Shown one piece after another: positions 27,709 through 34,684 of a stretch of DNA of 64,000 bases. A model generated the notes under the pieces. That model was not told the origin of the DNA, did not search any database, and saw only the letters and a program-made list of their open reading frames with translations. The stretch lies in the NCBI RefSeq assembly GCF_013114545.1, contig NZ_VTXI01000022.1, positions 1 through 64,000 on the forward strand. Reading direction: 5' to 3'. This stretch comes from Vibrio sp. RE86 (lineage in GTDB: Bacteria > Pseudomonadota > Gammaproteobacteria > Enterobacterales > Vibrionaceae). Within the stretch, counting starts at the first letter, position 1. Every line of letters starts with the position of its first letter. The position numbers were made by a program, and so were the translations under genes.

Positions 27709-28314
27709 ATGCCATTTGAACCTCTTGTAACAGCGGTGATTGAGACCTCGCTTAATACCCTAATTAACGACGACCCAGAGTTGGGGCGTCGTCTTTCTCG
27801 CCTTAAAGGTCAGGTTATTCAAGTTCACCTTAAAGAGTTGAACAAAACCCTGACGTTTATTTTTAGTCAGCAAATCGATGTTTTGGCTAACTATGAAGGC
27901 GAGCCTGATTGTTATCTATCGCTGAACCTATCGGTTCTTCCAGAACTTCGCGACCAATCCAACATCACTAAGTTGATCAAGCAAGATAAGCTGATTCTAG
28001 AAGGTGATATTCAATTGGCGCAAAAATTCTCTCAGCTGATGACTGACTGCAAGCCTGACATTGAAGAGTGGCTATCGAAAGTGGCAGGTGATGTCGTTGC
28101 TCATACCGTCGTGCAAGGTGTCACGGGTGTTGGCCAATTGATTAAGTCACAGGCGAGCAAGCACCAAAACCATATTGCCCAAGTATTGACGGAAGAGTGG
28201 CGAGTTGCACCTGCACCGCTTGAAGTCGCGCATTTCTGCGATCAAGTGGATGACGTGAAAAGCCAAGCAGCTCGTGTTGAAGCTAAGCTCAACAAACTGT
28301 TGGAGCGCGCATGA
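27709..28314 (+). CDS. ubiJ: ubiquinone biosynthesis accessory factor UbiJ
   Basis: A 201-aa protein with an N-terminal SCP2 lipid-binding-like domain and a C-terminal helix. UbiJ, with UbiK, organises the aerobic ubiquinone hydroxylation complex. It lies between ubiE and ubiB, the conserved position, and its stop overlaps the ubiB start (ATGA). ubiK is also in this window at 47.2 kb. Confidence 0.92.
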   Translation: MPFEPLVTAVIETSLNTLINDDPELGRRLSRLKGQVIQVHLKELNKTLTFIFSQQIDVLANYEGEPDCYLSLNLSVLPELRDQSNITKLIKQDKLILEGDIQLAQKFSQLMTDCKPDIEEWLSKVAGDVVAHTVVQGVTGVGQLIKSQASKHQNHIAQVLTEEWRVAPAPLEVAHFCDQVDDVKSQAARVEAKLNKLLERA

Positions 28315-29945
28315 CCCTAACAGAGCTGCGTCGCTTATATCACATTGTAAAAGTCCAGCTTGAATATGGTTTGGACGAGCTGCTGCCAGAACACCAATTG
28401 ACAAAGGCGCCGCTGCTGGCGCGTAAAAGTCTGTTCTGGATTAAAAATAAGCATGCTGACAAGCCACTTGGCGATCGGCTACGTTTGGCACTGCAAGAGC
28501 TTGGTCCGGTTTGGATTAAGTTTGGTCAGATGATGTCTACCCGTCGTGACCTGTTTCCTCCGCATATTGCTGACCCGCTAGCGTTACTTCAAGATCAAGT
28601 CTCTCCGTTTGATGGCCAATTGGCGAAAGAACAAATTGAGCAAGCACTCGGTGGGCCTGTTGAAACTTGGTTCGATGACTTTGAGATTAAGCCTTTGGCC
28701 TCTGCCTCGATTGCGCAAGTGCATACTGCAACGCTCAAAGAGACTAACCAAGAAGTAGTATTAAAAGTGATCAGGCCAGATATTCGCCCGGTCATTGATG
28801 CAGATCTAAAACTGATGTACCGCATGGCGAGTATAGTCGCCAAAGCACTTCCTGAAGCACGTCGTTTAAAACCTGTCGAAGTAGTGCGTGAGTACGAAAA
28901 AACGTTATTGGATGAACTTGACCTACGACGTGAAGCGGCGAACGCGATTCAGCTGCGCCGAAACTTTGAAGGCAGTGAAGAGTTGTACGTTCCTGAGGTA
29001 TTAACTGACCTTAGTAATGAAACTGTCATGGTTTCTGAGCGAATATACGGCATCCAAGTCTCTGATATTGAAGGTTTGAAAGCGAACGGCACCAACATGA
29101 AGCTATTAGCGGAACGTGGTGTGAGTGTGTTCTTTACGCAAGTCTTTCGTGACAGCTTTTTCCATGCAGACATGCACCCAGGGAATGTGTTTGTTGAGCC
29201 TGAACATCCAGAGAACCCGCGTTGGATTGGTTTAGATTGTGGGATTGTCGGTACGTTAAACAGCGATGATAAGCGCTATTTGGCGGAAAACTTTTTAGCA
29301 TTCTTTAACCGAGACTATCGACGTGTCGCTGAGTTGCATGTTGAATCTGGATGGGTTCCACGTGAAACAAACATCGATGAGTTTGAATTTGCGATTCGCA
29401 TTGTGTGCGAACCTATCTTTGCTAAACCGCTGTGTGAAATATCGTTTGGCCATGTACTGCTAAACTTGTTTAACACTGCGCGTCGATTCAATATGGAAGT
29501 GCAGCCACAGTTAGTTCTGCTGCAAAAGACGTTGCTGTATGTTGAAGGCTTAGGTCGTCAGCTTTACCCTCAGTTAGATTTGTGGGAAACAGCCAAGCCA
29601 TTCCTTGAAGAGTGGATGATGAACCAAGTTGGTCCTCAAGCGGTAATCAACGCGGTGAAAGACAGAGCGCCGTTCTGGGCGGAAAAACTGCCAGAGCTAC
29701 CAGAGCTGCTTTATGACAGCTTGCGCCAAGGTAAGATGATGAACCAGAGAATGGACCAACTCTACCAAGGCTATCGAGCAAGTAAGAAGCAGCAGGCGAC
29801 CGGTAAATTTTTATTTGGTGTTGGAGCCACATTAGTCGTATGCTCGGCAATATTGGTTAACAGCACTTATGAGCAACTATCGATGGCAAGCGCTTTCGGC
29901 GGGGTCACATTTTGGTTGCTTAGTTGGCGAGCTTACCGTCAATAG
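28311..29945 (+). CDS. ubiB: ubiquinone biosynthesis kinase-like protein UbiB
   Basis: A 544-aa UbiB/ADCK atypical kinase-like protein needed for ubiquinone synthesis. It has the KxGQ motif (IKFGQMMSTRRDLFP), the alanine-rich loop (LASASIAQVH), VLKVIRP, DSFFHADMHPGN and LDCGIVG, and two C-terminal membrane helices (~500-540). It overlaps ubiJ by four bases. A near-parS sequence lies at codons for VPRET. Confidence 0.96.
   Translation: MTLTELRRLYHIVKVQLEYGLDELLPEHQLTKAPLLARKSLFWIKNKHADKPLGDRLRLALQELGPVWIKFGQMMSTRRDLFPPHIADPLALLQDQVSPFDGQLAKEQIEQALGGPVETWFDDFEIKPLASASIAQVHTATLKETNQEVVLKVIRPDIRPVIDADLKLMYRMASIVAKALPEARRLKPVEVVREYEKTLLDELDLRREAANAIQLRRNFEGSEELYVPEVLTDLSNETVMVSERIYGIQVSDIEGLKANGTNMKLLAERGVSVFFTQVFRDSFFHADMHPGNVFVEPEHPENPRWIGLDCGIVGTLNSDDKRYLAENFLAFFNRDYRRVAELHVESGWVPRETNIDEFEFAIRIVCEPIFAKPLCEISFGHVLLNLFNTARRFNMEVQPQLVLLQKTLLYVEGLGRQLYPQLDLWETAKPFLEEWMMNQVGPQAVINAVKDRAPFWAEKLPELPELLYDSLRQGKMMNQRMDQLYQGYRASKKQQATGKFLFGVGATLVVCSAILVNSTYEQLSMASAFGGVTFWLLSWRAYRQ
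29354..29369. other. parS-like site 4 (inside ubiB)
   Basis: GGTTCCACGTGAAACA, differing from TGTTNCACGTGAAACA only at the first base. The CACGTG core and both inner arms are intact. Confidence 0.75.
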
Positions 29946-29995
29946 GCGTTAAACTCTTGAAATAATTTTGTTTAATAAGACCCGAGGTAAAAAGA

Positions 29996-30238
29996 ATGGG
30001 TGGTATTAGTATTTGGCAACTTCTGATTATTGCTGTCATTGTCGTTCTACTGTTTGGTACTAAGAAGCTACGTGGTATCGGTGGCGATCTTGGCGGTGCA
30101 GTGAAAGGCTTCAAGAAAGCGATGAACGAAGATGATGCGGGCAAAGAGAAAAAAGACGCAGACTTCGAGCCAAAAGCGGTAGAGCAACAGAAAACAGACG
30201 CTACTGCTGAAACAAAGAAAGACAAAGAGCAGGCGTAA
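29996..30238 (+). CDS. tatA: Sec-independent translocase subunit TatA
   Basis: An 80-aa Tat pore subunit: a short N-terminal membrane helix (ISIWQLLIIAVIVVLLFG), the FGTKKLRGIG hinge, an amphipathic helix (LGGAVKGFKKAMNED) and a charged tail. It is first of the tatABC set and follows ubiB by 50 bp. Confidence 0.96.
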   Translation: MGGISIWQLLIIAVIVVLLFGTKKLRGIGGDLGGAVKGFKKAMNEDDAGKEKKDADFEPKAVEQQKTDATAETKKDKEQA

Positions 30239-30241
30239 CTC

Positions 30242-30673
30242 GTGTTTGATATCGGTTTTTGGGAACTGGTATTGATATCTGTCGTTGGGCTAGTGGTACT
30301 TGGGCCAGAGCGTTTGCCTCATGCGATTCGCAGCGTATCCAAATTTGTTGGTGCGGCTAAAAGCATGGCAAACAGTGTGAAAGATGAACTTTCACACGAA
30401 CTCAAGGTGCAAGAGCTACAAGAGAATTTGCGTAAAGCAGAGCAAATGGGGATGGAAGATCTTTCTCCTGAGCTCAAGTCTTCAGTAGACCAATTGAAGC
30501 AAGCTGCGCAAGACGTTCAGCGCCCATACGCGAGCAAAAGCGACTCAGCGACGAACAGCACTGAGACTGCGGATGAGAAAGTTGAATCCGCACAAAACGC
30601 CAATGACTCCGTTGGTGAGGTTGAAAGCTTACAAGCCCAGCCATCACCACAGGCAGATAAAAAAGCCGAATAG
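30242..30673 (+). CDS. tatB: Sec-independent translocase subunit TatB
   Basis: A 143-aa Tat receptor subunit: membrane helix FWELVLISVVGLVVLGPERLP with the conserved Glu, then a long amphipathic helix and a variable acidic tail. It starts at GTG three bases after tatA stops. A terminator-like hairpin follows before tatC. Confidence 0.95.
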   Translation: MFDIGFWELVLISVVGLVVLGPERLPHAIRSVSKFVGAAKSMANSVKDELSHELKVQELQENLRKAEQMGMEDLSPELKSSVDQLKQAAQDVQRPYASKSDSATNSTETADEKVESAQNANDSVGEVESLQAQPSPQADKKAE

Positions 30674-30683
30674 TCTCGCATTC

Positions 30684-30726
30684 GAGGAGCTACGACCTTA
30701 ACCCAAGCGTCAGTAGCTCCTTTTTG
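30684..30726 (+). terminator. terminator-like hairpin between tatB and tatC
   Basis: AGGAGCTAC (30685-30693) pairs with GTAGCTCCT (30713-30721), with an inner GAC/GTC extension, and is followed at once by TTTTT. It may lower tatC expression relative to tatA and tatB. Confidence 0.7.
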
Positions 30727-30748
30727 ATCTTCTAGAGTAGAGGTTTCC

Positions 30749-31501
30749 ATGTCTTCTGTTGAGCAGACACAGCCTTTGATCAGCCATCTGTTGGAGATGC
30801 GTAACCGATTATTGCGTGCACTTGTTGCGGTGTTAATCGTGTTCCTTGGTCTGATCTATTTTGCCAATGACATCTATGAGTTTGTCTCAGCACCTTTGGT
30901 AGAGCGACTACCAGAAGGGGCAACCATGATCGCAACAGACGTTGCATCGCCTTTCTTTACGCCATTAAAGCTGACGTTAATCGCATCCATCTTTATTGCG
31001 GTGCCGTTTATCTTGTACCAAGTTTGGGCATTTGTTGCGCCGGGCTTATACAAACATGAACGCCGCTTGATCATGCCATTAATGTTTTCGAGTTCACTGC
31101 TGTTTTATTGCGGTGTTGCTTTTGCTTACTTTGTGGTGTTTCCGTTGGTGTTTGGCTTCTTTACCGCGATATCGCTAGGTGGAGTAGAGTTTGCCACGGA
31201 TATATCGAGCTACCTCGACTTCGTTCTCGCGCTGTTCTTAGCGTTTGGCATTGCGTTTGAAGTGCCCGTAGCGATCATCTTGCTATGTTGGACTGGCGCG
31301 ACTAACCCTAAGAGCTTAAGTGAGAAGCGACCATACATTGTTGTTGGTGCGTTTATCGTTGGTATGATGCTGACACCACCAGACATGATTTCTCAGACAC
31401 TATTGGCAATTCCGATGTGTTTGCTGTTTGAAGTCGGATTGTTCTTCGCACGCTTCTATGTACGCAAAGACCGAGATGAAGACGAGCAAGTGGAAGAGTA
31501 A
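30749..31501 (+). CDS. tatC: Sec-independent translocase subunit TatC
   Basis: A 250-aa, six-helix Tat receptor that binds twin-arginine signals. The N-terminal LISHLLEMRNRLLRA with the conserved Glu and the loop after helix 1 are typical. The likely client in this window is the multicopper oxidase at 489. Confidence 0.96.
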   Translation: MSSVEQTQPLISHLLEMRNRLLRALVAVLIVFLGLIYFANDIYEFVSAPLVERLPEGATMIATDVASPFFTPLKLTLIASIFIAVPFILYQVWAFVAPGLYKHERRLIMPLMFSSSLLFYCGVAFAYFVVFPLVFGFFTAISLGGVEFATDISSYLDFVLALFLAFGIAFEVPVAIILLCWTGATNPKSLSEKRPYIVVGAFIVGMMLTPPDMISQTLLAIPMCLLFEVGLFFARFYVRKDRDEDEQVEE

Positions 31502-31526
31502 CCACAACGCTGAAAGTGCAAAATTA

Positions 31527-31562
31527 AAAAGGGGCTGATACTAGGTATCAGCCCCTTTTACT
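31527..31562. terminator. bidirectional terminator between tatC and tatD
   Basis: AAAAGGGGCTGATA and TATCAGCCCCTTTT form a 14-bp perfect stem around CTAGG. It serves the convergent tatC and tatD genes. Confidence 0.92.
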
Positions 31563-31576
31563 TTATCTGGAAGAAC

Positions 31577-32338
31577 CTAAAGATTAAATAATTTGGTCGC
31601 GTTGCCTGTTGTGAGGCTGTCGACTTCCGAGATGGAGATATCACGTAGGTCAGCTACGCGCTGTGCAACCAAAGAGGTATAGGCTGGTTCATTGCGTTTA
31701 CCACGATGGGGCACTGGCGCAAGATATGGGCAGTCTGTTTCCAAAATCACAAAGTCCATATCGAGGTGGGGGATGACTTTATCCATCCCACCATTTTTAA
31801 ACGTCGAGACGCCACCTAAGCCAAGATGAAATCCAAGGTCATTAATCGCTTTCGCTTCCTCAACGCTACCGCCAAAACAGTGGAAGACACCACTCAATGA
31901 ACCGTTTTGTTCTTGGCGAAGTAGGGTCAGAGTCTCTTCGATAGAATCACGAGTATGGATGACAACCGGTAGATTCATCTCTTTTGCCCAGTTTAGCTGG
32001 GTGATAAACGCCACCTCTTGCTCGGCCTTAAAGGTTTTATCCCAGTATAGGTCGATACCTATTTCACCAACCGCAATGAAGTTGTGCTTATCGAACCAAG
32101 AGTGAACCACGTCGAGCGTTTGCTTTACGTTCGCATCCACATAACAAGGGTGGAGTCCCATCATCGAACGACACACCTCAGGATAAGCCGCTTCCGTCTT
32201 AAGCATTGGCTCAATCGACTCAAGGTCGATATTTGGCAGTAGAATCTTATCGATACCTTGGGCTAGGGCGCGTTTGACCACGTCGTCGCGGTCTGTGTCG
32301 AATTCACTGGCATAGATGTGTGCGTGGGTATCAATCAT
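31577..32338 (-). CDS. tatD: TatD-family metal-dependent hydrolase
   Basis: A 253-aa TIM-barrel amidohydrolase of the TatD DNase family. Metal motifs: MIDTHAHIYASEF, VGEIGIDLYW, VIHTRDS, GVFHCFGGS and LETDCPYLAP. The ATG at 32338 gives the family N-terminus; a longer frame adds 17 atypical residues. It is encoded opposite to tatABC rather than in the same operon. Confidence 0.93.
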   Translation of the reverse strand: MIDTHAHIYASEFDTDRDDVVKRALAQGIDKILLPNIDLESIEPMLKTEAAYPEVCRSMMGLHPCYVDANVKQTLDVVHSWFDKHNFIAVGEIGIDLYWDKTFKAEQEVAFITQLNWAKEMNLPVVIHTRDSIEETLTLLRQEQNGSLSGVFHCFGGSVEEAKAINDLGFHLGLGGVSTFKNGGMDKVIPHLDMDFVILETDCPYLAPVPHRGKRNEPAYTSLVAQRVADLRDISISEVDSLTTGNATKLFNL

Positions 32339-32506
32339 GGTCTTTCTCTGAGCTAACTTATTCTGGTTCTGGCATACGGTGAGAGCCAAGTATACGGCAG
32401 TGTGAGCGTTGGGTCATTTTTTGCATTTTTATCGTTTGTTGCTAGCGTACTATCAAAGGAGTGATATCATTCATTTCAAGCACTTTCACCACACAAGGAG
32501 AATAGA

Positions 32507-33556
32507 GTGTCAGTTTCGATTCAAGGTCAATTCCCTGGCCGTCGTATGCGCCGAATGCGTAAACATGACTTTAGCCGTCGCCTAATGGCTGAAAACCAAC
32601 TCTCTGTTAATGATCTAATCTACCCAATGTTTATCTTGATGGGTAAAGATCGCCGCGAAACCGTGGATTCAATGCCTGGCATTGAGCGTCTGTCTATCGA
32701 TTTGATGTTAGAAGAAGCGCAATACCTTGCTCAGTTGGGTGTACCAGCGATTGCTCTATTCCCTGTGGTAAACCAAGATGCGAAAAGCTTATGTGCAGCA
32801 GAAGCGTACAACCCTGAAGGCCTTGTACAACGCGCTGTTCGTTCTCTGAAAGAGCACGTGCCAGAAATCGGTGTGATTACTGACGTTGCCCTTGATCCGT
32901 TCACAACTCATGGTCAAGACGGCATCATTGATGAAGATGGTTATGTTCTGAATGATGAAACGACGAAAGTCTTGGTTAAACAAGCTCTGTCTCACGCGGA
33001 AGCGGGTGCGGATGTGGTCGCACCGTCAGATATGATGGATGGCCGCATTGGCGAGATTCGTAAAGTACTAGAGCAAGCGGGTCATATTAATACTCAAATC
33101 ATGGCTTACTCGGCGAAATACGCATCATGTTACTACGGCCCTTTCCGCGATGCGGTCGGCAGTGCGAGTAACCTGAAAGGCGGCAACAAAAAGAACTACC
33201 AAATGGATCCTGCCAACAGCGATGAGGCGATCCATGAAGTAGCCATGGATGTGAACGAAGGTGCAGACATGGTGATGGTTAAACCGGGCATGCCTTACCT
33301 AGATATTGTCCGTCGAGTGAAGTCTGAGTTAGAAGTGCCTACCTTTGCTTACCAAGTATCGGGTGAATATGCGATGCATAAAGCGGCGTTTGCGAACGGT
33401 TGGCTAAAAGAGCGTGAAACCGTGATGGAATCTCTGCTTTGTTTTAAACGTGCAGGCGCTGACGGCATCCTAACTTATTTTGCTAAAGATGTAGCGGAGT
33501 GGTTAGCGGAAGAAAATGCGCAAGCAGCGACCTTCTTGAAAGGTGAACAAGAGTAA
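32507..33556 (+). CDS. hemB: delta-aminolevulinic acid dehydratase HemB
   Basis: A 349-aa porphobilinogen synthase. Active-site strands are intact: the Schiff-base lysines in MAYSAKYASCYYGPFRDA and MVKPGMPYLDIV, and DMMDGRIG. It starts at GTG after AAGGAGAA. It is a single gene next to tatD and is followed by its own hairpin. Confidence 0.96.
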   Translation: MSVSIQGQFPGRRMRRMRKHDFSRRLMAENQLSVNDLIYPMFILMGKDRRETVDSMPGIERLSIDLMLEEAQYLAQLGVPAIALFPVVNQDAKSLCAAEAYNPEGLVQRAVRSLKEHVPEIGVITDVALDPFTTHGQDGIIDEDGYVLNDETTKVLVKQALSHAEAGADVVAPSDMMDGRIGEIRKVLEQAGHINTQIMAYSAKYASCYYGPFRDAVGSASNLKGGNKKNYQMDPANSDEAIHEVAMDVNEGADMVMVKPGMPYLDIVRRVKSELEVPTFAYQVSGEYAMHKAAFANGWLKERETVMESLLCFKRAGADGILTYFAKDVAEWLAEENAQAATFLKGEQE

Positions 33557-33577
33557 TCACCTGCATTGATCAAGTTC

Positions 33578-33605
33578 TAAAGGCTGGCATTTGTCAGCCT
33601 TTTCT
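33578..33605 (+). terminator. intrinsic terminator after hemB
   Basis: AAAGGCTG (33579-33586) / CAGCCTTT (33595-33602) followed by TTCT. The T tract is moderate. Confidence 0.75.
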
Positions 33606-33622
33606 AGTTTTGGAGAGTTCGA

Positions 33623-34078
33623 ATGAGTGTAGTTTATCGAGAAGGAACACTAGAAGAGTGTGTGCAGGTGGTCGAGCAGATCAGTGAATTCGCCCATAAA
33701 GAGACTGTCGCCAGTTTAACAGCCCGATTAGAAGGTAAAGCGCGCTACCTTGTTCAAATAGCTCAAGAGGGAGATAACTTACTTGGGTTTAAAATTGGTT
33801 ATCAATTGGACGACAAGACGTTTTATAGCTGGTTTGGAGGCGTATCCTCACTGGCTCGTAAAAAGGGTGTCGCTCAAACACTGCTAGAAATACAAGAAAA
33901 ATGGGTAGCAGAGCAAGGTTATAAGCAGTTAAAAGTGAAGTCTCGTAACCAGTTTCCAGCGATGCTAAGACTACTGATAAAGAACGGCTATATGATTGAA
34001 AATTATGAACAAAAAGAACCTTTGGTAGAGAGTCGTATTCACTTCGTGAAGCAGATACAACCTTGTCATAAAAATTAA
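33623..34078 (+). CDS. GNAT-family N-acetyltransferase
   Basis: A 151-aa GNAT acetyltransferase. The acetyl-CoA loop region is visible in SSLARKKGVAQTLLEIQEKWVAEQGYKQLKVKSRNQFPAMLRLLIKNGY. The substrate is unknown. GGAGAG lies before the ATG. It is monocistronic, upstream of ryhB. Confidence 0.83.
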   Translation: MSVVYREGTLEECVQVVEQISEFAHKETVASLTARLEGKARYLVQIAQEGDNLLGFKIGYQLDDKTFYSWFGGVSSLARKKGVAQTLLEIQEKWVAEQGYKQLKVKSRNQFPAMLRLLIKNGYMIENYEQKEPLVESRIHFVKQIQPCHKN

Positions 34079-34102
34079 ATGAGATTTTTTCTCATTTAGG
34101 TG

Positions 34103-34133
34103 TTGACGCATTAAATGAGAATGGTTATTATTT
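34103..34133 (+). promoter_or_regulatory. ryhB promoter with overlapping Fur box
   Basis: TTGACG (34103-34108), a 17-bp spacer and TATTAT (34126-34131) form a good sigma-70 promoter. The spacer and -10 overlap AATGAGAATGGTTATTATT, which matches the Fur 7-1-7 dyad (TGAGAAT G GTTATTA). Fur with iron would block the promoter, the known mode of RyhB control. Confidence 0.82.
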
Positions 34134-34137
34134 ATCT

Positions 34138-34360
34138 CGTCTTAGGGAATGAGAGAAGTTCACAAGGATGTTGAGTTACCAGATTCAGATTGGAGACGGT
34201 GATGACACTGAACTTAATCGAACTTGCACGAGTTCTTTTTGACACGACATTGCTCACATTGCTTCCAGTGTAATTTATAGCTTTATGGCAAAGTACCTCA
34301 TTCACCTGAATTACTTTGACCCCTTTTTGCTAGGCGACATCGAAAGATGTCGCTTTTTTT
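34138..34360 (+). ncRNA. ryhB: RyhB iron-regulatory small RNA (long Vibrio form)
   Basis: The E. coli RyhB pairing core is preserved at 34242-34269 (ACGACATTGCTCACATTGC followed by TTCCAGT). The transcript would run from just after the Fur-box promoter to a terminator with stem GCGACATC / GATGTCGC (34334-34353) and seven T. The length of about 220 nt is more than twice that of E. coli RyhB (90 nt) and agrees with the long RyhB known from V. cholerae. It represses mRNAs of iron-using proteins when iron is scarce. The start is inferred from promoter spacing. Confidence 0.93.
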
Positions 34361-34375
34361 ATGCCTGTCATTTTT

Positions 34376-34552
34376 GATCGAATAAAAGGACACCAATAGT
34401 CTTTTCCACAGTGCAAGATCGTTTGTGGATCGATCTTGTCACGATCGATCTCTGTTAATGTTCTTTTATTACAATGCTTTAGGTTGTTTATTGAAGTGGA
34501 GTAGCACATTTTTATATCCTGTGAATAAATAATATAAACAGAGTTATCCACA
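34376..34552. promoter_or_regulatory. DnaA-box and GATC cluster upstream of polA
   Basis: A perfect DnaA box TTATCCACA at 34544-34552, a one-mismatch TTTTCCACA at 34402-34410 and an inverted one-mismatch TGTGAATAA at 34520-34528. Six GATC sites fall within 34376-34450, including two GATCGATC blocks. The layout suggests DnaA/SeqA-type cell-cycle control of polA or a titration site. No open reading frame is supported between ryhB and polA. Confidence 0.65.
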
Positions 34553-34684
34553 GAGGAGGTCTCAGGTTGATAAAGGAATAGCCAAATGTGTGAGTAGAGT
34601 TCAAAGAGTTAAAATGGATTCACTGACTGAGTCATGGCATCCTAAGCAGATCTTTTTTGCATTTTCTTTGGATACGTAAAGACT

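Noticed and set aside
34376..34552. A replication origin or crtS-like site
   Set aside because: There are DnaA boxes and GATC sites but no AT-rich unwinding element, no RctB-type repeats and no initiator gene nearby; a polA regulatory region is simpler.
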